Positions 1 to 11,221 of a DNA stretch of 64,000 bases are shown here, piece after piece. The position numbers and the translations under genes are program-made. Origin of the DNA: Ariolimax columbianus (taxonomy: Eukaryota; Mollusca; Gastropoda; Stylommatophora; Arionidae). The notes under the pieces were generated by a model, which was given only the letters and a program-made list of their open reading frames with translations, was not told the origin of the DNA and did not search any database. Numbering within the stretch: the stretch's first letter is position 1; each line of letters starts with the position of its first letter. The DNA lies in assembly GCA_036924085.1 (NCBI GenBank), contig JAVGWX010000002.1, positions 88,617,704-88,681,703 of the forward strand, given 5' to 3'.

Positions 1-96
1 AAGTTAAGAGATGAGAATCAAATTGACAATGGCTCCTAGAACCGATATCATTACACCTGTGTTCCTTCACATGTGCTCAATCACAACGAATTCCGT

Positions 97-200
97 TCTC
101 CGCACTACATCCTTTGCAAAACCCTGTTCACGGCTTGGTAGCGGGAGTTTGGGAACGAACACACGAAGAAGAAAAAGTAGAGGAGGAGGAGAAGAAGAAA
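97..200 (-). mobile_element. E2 element terminus with GAA/GGA tract
   Basis: On the minus strand this matches the hairpin end seen at 15,165, 24,030 and 34,150: an imperfect stem built from GCTACCAAGCC and its complement, then GGATGTAGT and GGAGAACGG. Beyond the hairpin the sequence passes into a purine tract of GAA/GGA repeats (about 165-200). Only the terminal 70 bp or so is recognisable. Confidence 0.6.
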
Positions 201-729
201 TGTGTAATGCTGGCGTGTCTTTCTGCTTTCGTAATGTTTCTTTTCGGTTACTACTGGATTGACTTACAGGACGACTGTGGTTGCATTAAACCCATAGCCG
301 CAACTGTCAACTTCTTACCTGAACCGTCAATTCGATTCGGGGAGTGCAGTTTTGCTATCTCGAACTCTTCAATATTGCTAGGTACATTTTCATGAATTGA
401 ATATTTGTCACAAACTACCGAAAATTTATTTGCGAATTACAAAAACACTTGCGAGCGACCTTTGGCGGCTGTGGCTTGTAAAGGGCAGTCTCCAATGAAA
501 ACCTTTGATTCACATTGGACACGACAATGAGAATGATTGCAAATGTTTGACAACGAGCTTTATTAGACAGAGACCAGCTGCAGTAGTGGTCTTCGCTTCA
601 CTTTGGTAGCGGGTGGTGAATCAATTTATGAATGAATGAAACACAAAAGCTCTGATAATATTGATTGTCTAGCCTTTTCCCACGTACACAACTAACAACG
701 GGTAAACCAATCAATCAATCAAAATCTTT
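201..729. other. no recognisable feature
   Basis: Mixed-composition sequence with only short open frames. No repeat or coding homology was noticed. Confidence 0.5.
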
Positions 730-800
730 CAATCCCATGGGGAGCATAGGTCCTCAACAAATAATCACCAGGAGCTTCGATTAGCGACCAGGCACTCCTC
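730..800 (-). mobile_element. possible LINE 3' untranslated fragment
   Basis: About 33 bp around 743-775 match the stretch at 40,925-40,957 almost base for base (shared core GTCCTCAACAAATA). That second stretch lies just 3' of a minus-strand RTE-like RT tail, so this is probably the 3' untranslated part of the same LINE family. Confidence 0.3.
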
Positions 801-818
801 TATCCACCTCAGACCAGT

Positions 819-1509
<691 letters not shown>

Positions 1510-2185
1510 CCGTTTACAGCCGGGGAGAGAAGACTAACGTCTAGTCCGGCAAAACATACTGTCTAGACTGGTTTAGTCACGGTTATACAAAATATACTGA
1601 TCACACCGTGTTAGTCAGGGTTACACAAAACGTACTGATCAGAATGTGTTAGTCAGGGACATACAAAACATACTGATCAGACTGGGTTAGTCACGGTTAT
1701 ACAAAATATATTGATCAGATATGTCTGCCAGTGTCAAGTAAAATATACTGGTCAGACCATGTTTGTCAGGGTCAGGCAACATATACTGATCAGACTATGT
1801 TAGTCATGGTCAGGCAAAATATACTGGTCAGATCATGTTAGTCACGGTCAGGCAAAACATACACATCAGACTATATTAGTCACGGTCAGGCAAAAAATAT
1901 TGGTCAGATCATGTTAGTCACGGTCATGCAAAACATACGGATCAGACATGTTAGTCACGGTCAGGCAAAAAATACTGGTCAAGAGTGGGGTATCGACGTG
2001 ATCTCCATAGTAGTGACCGACACGAAGATGAATGAATCCAAGCATAGCTCAACCACCTTGGCAATCTTCATCAGCACGGTCTGGATGTAAGGAAAGCTAC
2101 AGCAACCCGCTACATAATGCACTGTTCATGGCGCACGAACGAATAAACTTACTCATCGTGGGCATTAACAACAACTACCTGTTTA
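1510..2185 (+). mobile_element. E1 core-array element, copy a
   Basis: The left flank (GGGGAGAGAAGACTAACGTC) is followed by a degenerate array of about 12 units of 36-38 bp (1,540-1,985), each with TGATCAGAC, GTTAGTCA and a CAGGCAAAA-like block. The right flank (1,990-2,185) has GATCTCCATAGTAGTGA, a block on tagged sites found in all copies, and ends near TGGGCATTAACAACAAC. The same three-part layout recurs at 15.4, 22.4, 33.6 and 62.7 kb. The units here are diverged, so this copy is old. Pearl-like or Helentron-derived elements are the closest known architecture; I see no transposase or RT in it. Confidence 0.75.
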
Positions 2186-2377
2186 CAGTAGACCGGGGCG
2201 TGGTTGAACTTGGCATAATTGTCATGAGAAGCAACTTTACTACTCAAGCCGTCTCACTATGCATATCGGAGAACGCGATTCAGTTTGGAAGCTTTGTCTG
2301 GTATTTGTTGTTACTAGCATTTTCTCTACGCAACCCGTTCTCATGCAAGTATCATGAAGGAAATCTATTTTTTCAAT

Positions 2378-2830
2378 CTCCCGCTATCAAGCCCCGAAAA
2401 AGACTTTGCAAGTAGCAAAATCGTGTCCAGAGAACGGAATGTCGTAATTTACTTCTCGGCTGCGATATTTGCACCTTTGGGTCCGACAAATCCGACTTCA
2501 GCATGGACATTTTAAGTGCCGGTCTAGCCTTCCCTCTTCGATCCCTTCTCCTTAGCGTCTGCTCTGTTGTAGCCTGTTATCCAGGATCACTATTTGGAAG
2601 TGTAGAAGGGTTTTTGGAGCTTTAATTCGTTAGCCCTGACGTTAGCAATCAGCTATGGGTCGCTGACCGCTGCAGCTCATGCGCTGTTCAGCTCTGGTTC
2701 ACTGTCCCTGACGCTAGCAATCAGCTATGGGTCGCTGACCGCTGTAGCTTATGCGCTGTTCAGCTCTGGTTCGCTGGCCCTGACGCTAGCAATCAGCTAT
2801 GGGTCGCTGACCGCTGCTGTTCAGCATCTT
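2378..2830 (+). mobile_element. E2 hairpin-ended element with 72-bp tandem triplication
   Basis: Begins with the hairpin CGCTATCAAGCCCCG...AAGACTTTGCAAGTAGC and continues with blocks shared with the copies at 24.03 and 34.13 kb (GCGATATTTGCACC, CCTGTTATCCAGGATCAC). A 72-bp segment starting near 2,634 (TAGCAATCAGCTATGGGTCG) is repeated almost three times (2,641, 2,713, 2,785). The other copies carry it once, so the triplication is local. Confidence 0.7.
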
Positions 2831-3951
2831 GATCCCCAGGAAAGCTATAAAATCTACGTTCCAGCATCCTCATTAGCACAATTCTCAAGGGGCAGTTAAT
2901 TTCCAGGTAAGCAACAGGGGGTGAAGGTTGAGGAAGTGGTGCCGCAACCGGATGGAACTGGTGAAACCTTCTAGCCTGATCACTACTAGACCTCTGATCA
3001 GCAAAGAGTTGACAAATGACAACCCGAGATCTATCAGAAGGCATATCGGGTCACCCCCGCATTTTACGATATGCAGAAAGCTGCAATTGCCATTATGTTC
3101 CCTCCCAAATACGTCGCCCCCGAGGGATCCACTCCGGTTGGTGTCGGAAAAAGAACTAAATCACCTTTTTGTTTTTTGCATACACCACACGCAGGCGATC
3201 GAACAGACAGACACGCACGTTGTACAACTAGCTCACCCCATACGGGATACAACCCAACAGTACGACCGTAAAATCACAACTCACATTTGTGTGTCCCAGC
3301 TGTTGTTGTAATTTGGCCTTTTGCCGAAGCTATTTTATATATTAAGTTCAACAACTGCTACTTCAGTTTAGTACATACGTGCACGGCTCAGTAGTGTGTG
3401 CAGTTGTGAGTCATTCTACCATGAATGTGTGCGCGTTGTGCTTGGGGTAAGTGTTCTAGCTGTTTTAGCTGTACTATTATCGTCATTAGAATTGTTTCCG
3501 TTTTCCAACCAGTTCCATCTTTTGGTTTCTATTTTATCGCTGATTTGAATATCTAGGTTAAAGTAGGTTGTTGTTACTTTTGTTGTTGTTGTTGCTTTTG
3601 TTGTTGTTGTTGTTGGGAGTCGCATTATCACTCCATAAAGCGAGGGTGGCAAATGGTCGGCGATCGAGTCCCACGGCATTCAATGATCCCCTTATCTAGG
3701 GAGGTGGGACGAGAGTGCCTGTTCCTAAGTTATCTTCAGTCGTCTCGACTATGTCTTGCCACTGGTCCAAGGCAGCTCGGGACCATAGAGTGAGGTTAAT
3801 GATTAGCACAGCTTTTTTCCACACTATAATCTAAATACAGCGTCTGTTGCGTCATCAAGACAAACCCGTCTCATGATGTCCCCATCATTGCTTGCGATGG
3901 GCAAATAATTTGTAACTGTTTTTGTTGGTGTTCACATAGAGCTTGCCGATT
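2831..3951. other. mostly unique sequence with a short (GTT)n run
   Basis: No coding homology recognised on either strand. A (GTT)n microsatellite lies at about 3,569-3,615. Around 3,645-3,680 there is a weak tRNA B-box-like string (GATCGAGTCCC), but no matching A box was found at a convincing distance. Confidence 0.4.
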
Positions 3952-5050
3952 TACAGCTAATGTTCCTTCACAGTTAATGTTCCTTCACAGTTAATGTTCC
4001 TTCACGGTTAATGTTCCTTCACAGCTAATGTTCCTTCACAGTTAATGTTCCTTCACGGTAAATGTTCTTTCACAGTTAATGTTCCTTCACAGTTAATGTT
4101 CCTTCACAGCTAATGATCCTTCACAGTTAATGTTCCTTCACGGTTAATGTTCCTTCACAGCTAATGTTCCTTCACAGTTAATGTTCCTTCACGGTAAATG
4201 TTCTTTCACAGTTAATGTTCCTTCACAGTTAATGTTCCTTCACGGTTAATGTTCCTTCACAGCTAATGTTCCTTCACAGTTAATGTTCCTTCACGGTTAA
4301 TGTTCCTTCACAGCTAATGTTCCTTCACAGTTAATGTTCCTTCACGGTAAATGTTCTTTCACAGTTAATGTTCCTTCACGGTTAATGTTCCTTCACAGCT
4401 AATGTTCCTTCACAGTTAATGTTCCTTCACGGTTAATGTTCCTTCACAGCTAATGTTCCTTCACAGTTAATGTTCCTTCGCGGTTAATGTTCCTTCACAG
4501 CTAATGTTCCTTCACAGTTAATGTTCATTCACGGTTAATGTTCCTTTACAGCTAATGTTCCTTCACAGTTAATGTTCCTTCACGGTAAATGTTCTTTCAC
4601 AGTTAATGTTCCTTCACGGTTAATGTTCCTTCACAGCTAATGTTCCTTCACAGTTAATGTTCCTTCACGGTTAATGTTCCTTCACAGCTAATGTTCCTTT
4701 ACGGTTAATGTTCCTTCACAGCTAATGTTCCTTCACAGCTAATGTTCCTTCACAGTTAATGTTCCTTCACGGTTAATGTTCTTTCACAGTTAATGTTCCT
4801 TCACAGTTAATGTTCCTTCACGGTTAATGTTCCTTCACAGCTAATGTTCCTTCACAGCTAATGTTCCTTCACAGTTAATGTTCCTTCACGGTTAATGTTC
4901 TTTCACAGTTAATGTTCCTTCACAGTTAATGTTCCTTCACGGTTAATGTTCCTTCACAGCTAATGTTCCTTCACGGTTAATGTTCCTTCACAGCTAATGT
5001 TCCTTCACAGTTAATGTTCCTTCACGGTAAATGTTCTTGCACAGTTAATG
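3952..5050. repeat. 17-bp minisatellite with three-unit higher-order structure
   Basis: About 64 tandem copies of TTCACAGTTAATGTTCC. Three unit types differ in CAGCTA, CAGTTA or CGGTTA, and they often follow one another in that order, giving a 51-bp higher-order repeat. A fourth type (CGGTAAATGTTCTTT) recurs in the same context. No protein or hairpin explanation is apparent. Confidence 0.95.
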
Positions 5051-5250
5051 TTACGTCACAGCTATTACTCTTTCGCTAAGGCTCTTTAAGAGCTATTACT
5101 CTTTCACTATTACTATTTCACAGATTTTGCTCTTTCACACCTATTGCTCTTTCACCGCTAACGCTCTTTAACAGCAAATGCTCTTTCACAGCTATTGCTC
5201 TTTCACTATTGCTATTTCATAGCTAATGCTCTTTCACAGCTAACACATAC
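5051..5250. repeat. degenerate array related to the 17-bp units
   Basis: Units of about 16-24 bp of the form CACAGCTATTGCTCTTT continue from the preceding array with much higher divergence. They look like an older edge of the same array. Confidence 0.75.
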
Positions 5251-5829
5251 ATTCCTTATCATCTCATCATTAATCCAACGTTTTTTGTTGCTTTTTTGAG
5301 TGGCTTTCCCTCACGTCCGCAACTTGCTTAGCTTAGTCACGAACTCTATCCCATGCGGTTACAATGTCCTTTCAGTTTCCATCCTCACGAAAGAGCAAAT
5401 GGGTGAAACATGATGTAATTGTCACTATCATAGTGCATATTCAAATGTGACAATGAAAGTCGTTAATGACGCTGCCCAAAATCTAATCATGCATATATTC
5501 GTCTTTAGCAATGAAGTGCCCGTATAGAACATTAACTTATTTTTAAAATGTGTGCTGGTCGGATACACTGTCCCGTATGGCGCAAAACACAGTACAAGGC
5601 ATCCCGCCTTAAAAAACATGCGCAACGAAATAAATCTGCTGAATTATGTTAATATGCCTCGTATCTGGGTTTTCTAACCGCGTCCCGTCCAGCGCCCATC
5701 CACTACCCAATTTTCGCATCAAGCCATCTAAATACCACTTGGTCCTCCTGAGTTACCTCAGCCAGCAAAAAAAACGCTATGTCAAGGACAAAGACATCTG
5801 TCGATCCTCAAGGCTGGACCTGCATTGCT
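5251..5829. other. no recognisable feature
   Basis: Unique-looking sequence with no convincing coding or repeat homology. Confidence 0.4.
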
Positions 5830-6450
5830 GGAAACTCATGTTATGGGTCATAAGTCTTTCATGTAACAGTCAGCTAAAACATACTGAACAAGATCAGGTT
5901 AGGGTCAGATGAAACATTCTGACCAAGATCTCAGCTTCACTCCACTGTCCCATGGAACATACTGACCAAGAATTTAACTTCACGTCAGGGTTAGGTGAAA
6001 TATGCTGACCAAGATTGTAACTTCACGTCAGGGTTAGGTGAAATATGCTGACCAAGATTTTAACTTCACGTCAGGGTGAGGTGAAATATGCTGACCAAGA
6101 TTTTAACTTCACGTCAGGGTTAGGTGAAATATGCTGACCAAGATTTTAACTTCACGTCAGGGTTAGGTGAAATATGCTGACCAAGATTTTAACTTTCTTA
6201 CGTCAGAATCACGTTAATCGTACTTACAAAACCCCAACCTCGCGTCAGTTACGTTTATAACACTAATCAGAATGATAACATCACGACAGAGTCACGTTTA
6301 TCTCACTAACAGAACACCAGCTTCACGTCAGAGTCACGTTTATCTCACTAACAGAACACCAGCTTCACGTCAGAGTCCCGTTTATCTCACTAACAGAACA
6401 CCAGCTTCACGTTAGAGTCACGTTTTCTCACTAACAGAATACCATCCTCA
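5830..6450 (+). repeat. E1-related core arrays (43-bp then 42-bp units)
   Basis: Five or six 43-bp units (ACGTCAGGGTTAGGTGAAA...CTGACCAAGATTTTAACTTC; about 5,930-6,200) are followed by about five 42-bp units (ACGTCAGAGTCACGTTTATC...). The motifs GTCAGGGTTAGG and CTGACCAAG match E1 array units, but neither E1 flank is clear. This is best read as an orphaned or diverged E1 core. Confidence 0.75.
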
Positions 6451-7004
6451 CGTCAAATGAAAACAATTCTGGCCTCCTTAATCTTGTCCAACTTGATTTG
6501 CCTCTCCGTCTTTACTAACGTTACCTCCCAGAGATAGATACCATTTTGCGTACGAGCTATTAAAAGATGTGACGGCAGAGTCTCTAACACGCATCCCCGA
6601 CGGCAGTTCAGGATATGGAACCACGTTTGCCTTCATTTTGTTAAAATATCTGGCTCAGCGCTTCAAGCTGAACATCTCCCAGTATGACAAAAAAATAAAG
6701 ACATAATTAATAAAATAATTACCCGGAGATGGCTCATTTATTTTACAGTCATCTGTGTTAAAGTATGCTCTCATACAATCCCTGTAGTGTCTGGTCGTTG
6801 TGTAATGTTTAATAATGAACTAAAAAAAGGTTGTGCATGTGTCTAGCAATTGCAGCGTGTCAAACAAACAAATTGCTATAGAATCCCCCAAATGCAATAG
6901 AGCAGCCGGACTAAAACGCGGGCCGTTATGAAAATACGTCATCTGGGAAGGCAGCTCGAATCTAAATCCCAGCAGAGAGTTGTGAGGGACATTACTTGAG
7001 AAGA
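6451..7004. other. no recognisable feature
   Basis: AT-rich sequence without recognised genes or repeats. Confidence 0.4.
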
Positions 7005-7270
7005 GATTCGAAAGAGACGCTCAGTGGAGAGCAGGTGGCGAAGAAAAAAGACCTGACTTCAAACATTACATGAGAATGCTTTGTAAAGAGACGCTCAGTG
7101 GAGAGCAGGCGGCCGAGAGAAAAGACTTGATTACATGAGAACACTTTCGAAAGAGACGCTCAGTGGAAAGCAGGTGACAGGGTTAAGCAGTTTTGAATTT
7201 AGAATCACACATTACAGGAAAACACATTCGAAAGAGACGCTCAATAAAGTGCAGGCGACGAAGATATGCA
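7005..7270. repeat. four-copy repeat with 70-80-bp units
   Basis: AAGAGACGCTCAGTGGAGAG, followed by a CAGGYG block, recurs near 7,010, 7,085, 7,152 and 7,230. Spacer lengths vary. Units are diverged from one another. Confidence 0.8.
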
Positions 7271-7589
7271 GTTGAGGCAGATTTGAGTTGAGAACAGCAG
7301 AGAAAGAAAATTAGTTGAACATCAGTTGAATCCTAGTATTCAATCAGGCAGACGTGATTAAAATGATCTCTCTATCTCCTTGGCGGGCGGCCACGCAGGC
7401 AGTTGTAGTTGTGTGGTCACCAGAAAGACGTCATCCTCGTCAGTCATGCGGACCACATTGCCGGGCCTTCTGTACTTTCATATTGACGCAGCCTCGACTA
7501 CATCCCGGATCTCTGGTCTTGGATGTGTCGGTATTACGTGATGTCTCTTATGGAGATATTTAGGGTCTTTGCTCTATTGCTCATTTGGT
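7271..7589. other. no recognisable feature
   Basis: No coding or repeat homology noticed. Confidence 0.35.
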
Positions 7590-7912
7590 AACATGAAACC
7601 TCTCTTCATCTGAATTGCGCAAACTCCAAACCTCACACCGATGTACCATTGCTGGGGTAACCATACTATTCAAGGTGTACCCTTGGCATTGACGTCCGTA
7701 ATTTCACTGCAGTATCGGCTTAATGCGGTTGAAGCAGTGTCCACCCGCAACTCTCTTATGGGACATCTCCTTATCAGTGTTTTCGTTGTTGTTGATAATA
7801 GCCTGGCCTAGGTAGACGTACACATTGACATTTTCGATGGGATCTTTTTCGAATCGCAGTTCCACCGTATTTGTTTTGGATAGCGAGGGAATTCCGTATG
7901 CACACATGCATT
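7590..7912 (-). mobile_element. RTE-like LINE: RT C-terminal part (thumb and after)
   Basis: Read on the minus strand this encodes the region after the RT palm of an RTE/Jockey-like endonuclease-RT polyprotein. A Ser-Lys-Thr-Asn (SKTK-like) motif begins the homology, then VYVYLGQ, then after one TGA stop VTPAMVHRCEVWSL, the degenerate form of the usual TYG.ETW motif. It directly abuts a plus-strand RT palm from what looks like the same element, which gives the head-to-head geometry of a twin-primed (5'-inverted) insertion. The fragment is non-functional. The family call rests on motif recognition only. Confidence 0.7.
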
Positions 7913-8300
7913 GTGTACGTGAATTATAAAAAGGCATTTGAAAGCGTAAAAATAAATGCAGTTCTAAATGTCTTTAGAAACCAAGGTATCGGCAAAATGT
8001 ACATCGAGCTTACAGAGAAGATAAACGAGGACTGATCAACTACGATCCCTGTTTTCTACAATCCTCTACCTCTACAATCACGGAGAAGTGCGACAAGGAG
8101 ATATAATCTCCTCAATTCTGTCCACAGCTTGAAGAATTTTCAGTCCATAAACTGAAAGGACTAAGGCGTCAGCATAGATGACGAGATACTCTCAGACCAA
8201 CGTTTTGTAGACGGCATTGGTATCATTGCAGATACAGAACAACGCCTAAACGATTTCAATGAAGCACAACAAGACTCAATTTCTACTGGACCGAATTCTA
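7913..8300 (+). mobile_element. RTE-like LINE: RT palm fragment, inverted relative to its tail
   Basis: In plus-strand frames the sequence gives YKKAFESVKIN (palm motif A, DYKKAFDSV-like), then after a frameshift VRQGDIISSIL (the conserved VRQGD..SP block). After another shift comes FVDGIGIIADTEQRLNDF (degenerate FADDI..IA). It carries a TGA after NED and at least two frameshifts, so it is dead. The RT portion that should follow lies at 7,912-7,590 on the opposite strand. This order matches 5' inversion during target-primed reverse transcription. Confidence 0.75.
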
Positions 8301-8408
8301 CATTAAGAACAATGGTGAAGGATATGAAGACCCGATAGAAGCAGCTGCCATGCAAGACCCATAGGTGCGCAGTCCGTTTCAGCAGGTAGCGACACGCGAA
8401 TATGCTGA

Positions 8409-8512
8409 CTGTTCGTGTTGCTGTCTGTTCGTGTTGCTGTCTGTTTGTGTTGCTGTCTGTTCGAGTTGCTGTCTGTTCGAGTTGCTGTCTGTTCGTGTTG
8501 CTGTCTGGTTAT
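8409..8512. repeat. 16-bp minisatellite
   Basis: Six to seven tandem copies of CTGTTCGTGTTGCTGT with a few point variants (CGAG, TTTG). Confidence 0.95.
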
Positions 8513-8929
8513 ACACATTCCATTATTGTTTACTCCATTGTTCTCCATTGTCAGCTCTGTCCTTGACCCACTTTTTATTCGTGTTGTTTGCCAGGCAGTT
8601 GTATTTGCTTAATAAATCGAGCTACGCACGTTCCAACAGATCAAATCCGTTTGACTACATCATGGAGTGTTTAACATCTTGATTTATTTTGTATTAAAGT
8701 GCTAGAAAGAAGACCAAATAGGCGTAACTCTACAACCTGCAGAGCACGTGGAAGCTGACTAAGAAAGGCTAGGCATGGGACTGCTTCAATGTAATGTGCA
8801 CCAATTATCACGAAAACTTCAACAGATATGGACAGGTCAACATTATTTGTTTGATACCTATGCTTCACGGGGAGCTGACATCATTTTGAAGTAGTAGAAG
8901 CGACATTGAATGAGTTGAACAGCAGCCAG
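8513..8929. other. no recognisable feature
   Basis: No coding or repeat homology noticed. Confidence 0.35.
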
Positions 8930-9190
8930 CGACTCACAGATGTATGCTTGCATCAGGGTCAGCGATCCATAACTGACCAAGACACTATTTCACCTTTAAA
9001 TAGTGGCCCTGGAAACAGTCTGCAACCATGCAGCCTGACTAAGAGAATAGAAATCGGTAACGGAAGGCAAACTATGTTCCAAAAATTCGTGCTGAAATCA
9101 GATGTGTCGGGCCGAGGGCACACATATCGCAGCCCGGCCGTCAATTACTACTCAGCGTCACAAACGTCCTTTTCAGAACAACTTCCAAGG
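8930..9190 (-). mobile_element. E2 variant copy
   Basis: On the minus strand the order GAAAAGGACGTTTGTGACG, GCTGCGATAT, CCGACACATCTG, TTTCAGCACG, GTCAGGCTGCA, TTTCCAG matches the plus-strand copy at 37,540-37,785. As in other E2 copies, the outer end passes into a GAA/TTC tract (9,191-9,390). Confidence 0.65.
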
Positions 9191-9390
9191 AAAAAAAGGA
9201 ACACGAAGAAGAAGAAGGAAGATAATAATAACAATAAGAGGCAGAAGGAAGATGACGAAAAGGATGAAGAGGAAGAAGAAGGAGTGAGAAGAGAAAAGAA
9301 GGAAGAAAGAAGGGAGGAAGAATGGACGGAAGAAATAGAAAGAAAGGAAGAAAAAGGAAGGAAGAAGAAAGAAGAAGCAATTGAAAGATT
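9191..9390. repeat. GAA-rich purine tract
   Basis: About 200 bp of GAA/GGAA-type repeats with few pyrimidines, next to the outer end of an E2 copy. It also produces a low-complexity Lys/Glu-rich open frame, which I do not consider a gene. Confidence 0.9.
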
Positions 9391-9829
9391 TTGATTGATT
9401 GATTTACTGTGCTCGTAAGCATTACCGTTTATGTTTTGGTTAACTAAAATAAAATGTTAATGATTTGTTTTTGAAACTAAAAATATAGGCATAAACAATT
9501 ATTTAACCACATATTCAATACAATGAGCTAGACAGAATATTAACCATAAACACGAGTATCAAGTCTGACGTTGCGACAGCCACGGGAAATAAATCGCTAT
9601 AAATATGTAAAATATTTGTAGGCATCTCAAAGACAAGCATATTATAAGCACCCTGAAAATAGTGTCCCATGATAATGTGTACATTATTTCAACGTTAATA
9701 TCAGTGAACCTATTATTAATTACCTGTTTGGAGTGTTTTTATTTGGGGCTGTGTTGACTACATTGAGCGTGTGCAGTCATTCTGCTGTTCTTTAGTTTCT
9801 GGGTGAAAGGCATTAGTGTACCAGACAAA
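9391..9829. other. no recognisable feature
   Basis: AT-rich sequence; no homology noticed. Confidence 0.4.
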
Positions 9830-10282
9830 ATGGCAGAGGTAAACAAGTTTTCTTTCGAGCAACGTAAGTGTATTTTAAAGTGTTTTGTTTAGAAATATGA
9901 ATATGTGATTGGGGTGCAGAGACGATGAAGGACATAATTCGACACTGTGCCACCGTCTCGTGTTACAATTACGAAATTTCGCGATATGTTTGAGAGGATA
10001 GGATGATGCGGCAGGAAGATAACGGAAACTGATGAAAGAACTGCATAGGCGTTGTTGCAGACTTTCACAAGATCCCCACAGAAGTCTATACGGCAAGTCT
10101 CGTGCGAGTCAGGTGTACCCAAATCAAGTGTCCGTCACATTTTAGTGCAATCAAAGTGTAAGACCTACATTCGCTGGCTGCTTCAATCTGTGGATGAGGA
10201 AAACCCAGATAGGCGTCTCGAATTTTGTAAGTGGTTTGAGAACATCTGCAACAATGGACAATTTTCTGATTTTATTTTTTGA
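9830..10282 (+). mobile_element. mariner/Tc1-like transposase pseudogene, N-terminal part
   Basis: One frame from ATG at 9,830 reads MAEVNKFSFEQRKCILK, then through several stops FDTVPPSRVTITKFRD, and from about 10,050 LLQTFTRSPQKSIRQVS...GVPKSSVRHILVQSK and DEENPDRRLEFCKWF. This is the helix-turn-helix (DUF4817-type) N-terminal region found in many animal mariner-like transposases. The catalytic DDE part that should follow is absent; unrelated AT-rich sequence follows 10,282. At least four in-frame stops make it inactive. The frame itself is unbroken from start to end, so decay has been mainly by substitution. Confidence 0.75.
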
Positions 10283-10351
10283 ACACTTTACAGCTTTAAG
10301 GTATATGACATTTAAGTTCAAGCTGTTATTTATGTTCAAGCTACTCCTCTT

Positions 10352-10459
10352 TTGTCGTCTCACTTTCTTCCGGGTTGTACCCCAGTGTCGTCTCAACTTT
10401 CTACCGGGTTGTACCCCAGTGTCGTCTCACTTTCTACCACGTTTGTAGCCCAGTGTCGT
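10352..10459. repeat. 34-bp repeat, three copies, in LINE 3' region
   Basis: TGTCGTCTCACTTTCTACCG and its continuation recur at 10,352, 10,386 and 10,420, with a partial copy at 10,454. The paralogous element at 52.44 kb has this segment only once, so the triplication happened in this copy. Confidence 0.85.
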
Positions 10460-10476
10460 GGAATGCATTTGTCTTT

Positions 10477-11221
10477 ATTTTGGATAGCGAGGTCTGGACA
10501 TGACGTCCCGCTCGTTAAAGGAAAGTGAAGCGTTTGTTACAACCTCTGCTTTCCAGAGATCGCCGATGGATTCACTGTTCGGCTTGCCGTTCATGAGTTT
10601 CCAAACCAATGGCCTCTCGTACATTATTGTGTCCCCAACAGCACCTTAATGAGGGGCCTCCTGTTTCTTACAGTCTGCTGTGGGGCACGACCGAGTACAC
10701 GGCGGTATAACTGGACGGCCGATTGGGTTTCGATAGTCTTGGTTGGCACCCAATCTAACAGAAGGTAAACTGACTCTTAACCCGGGTAGACGAAGCTAGT
10801 TAGCCTATTCAGGTAGTTCGCCTAGGAGATGAGGAACTCTGATTTTAAACCCACAAGTCCCAGAGAGGGCAGGCTAGGCTTTGGACGATGAGAGTATCAT
10901 TATCATCGGATGTCTCGGGCAACGACTCCACTGCCTTCTGGAAACCTCGGGAGAGGGTAGGGCTACGGGAGTAAACCCAGACAGAAAATCCGGAGTGGTA
11001 GCACCTCAAGCGGAGGGTTTCAAAATTGCGATCTCATTCCGGCAGCTCCTGCAGCTGAGCTGGTCCCAAATCGTCATTCCTTTGGATTGCACCAGCGAGG
11101 CCGAGAGGAGGATCCTGCAGTTTGGGCAGCCCAGGGTCTCCATTTTCAGCGCCCAGGCTTTCGCCCTGAGAGGCTACTTACAGGGTGCCACGCGCATGGT
11201 CTGCAAAGATTGAGATGCCTA
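10477..11221. mobile_element. 745-bp insertion flanked by a 16-bp direct repeat, identity unknown
   Basis: GAATGCATTTGTCTTT (10,461-10,476) and GAATGAATTTGTCTTT (11,222-11,237) flank the segment, differing at one base. The paralogue at 52.47 kb has a single copy of this site (GTATGTATTTGTCTTT) with matching sequence on both sides, i.e. an empty site. The insert has higher GC than its surroundings and a 110-residue open frame at 10,881-11,213 that I do not recognise. No terminal inverted repeats, poly-A or RT motifs were seen. It could be a truncated LINE or a non-autonomous element. Confidence 0.6.

Noticed and set aside
8906..9394. 162-residue Lys/Glu-rich frame
   Set aside because: It runs from an E2 element into a GAA tract. 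Low-complexity artefact.
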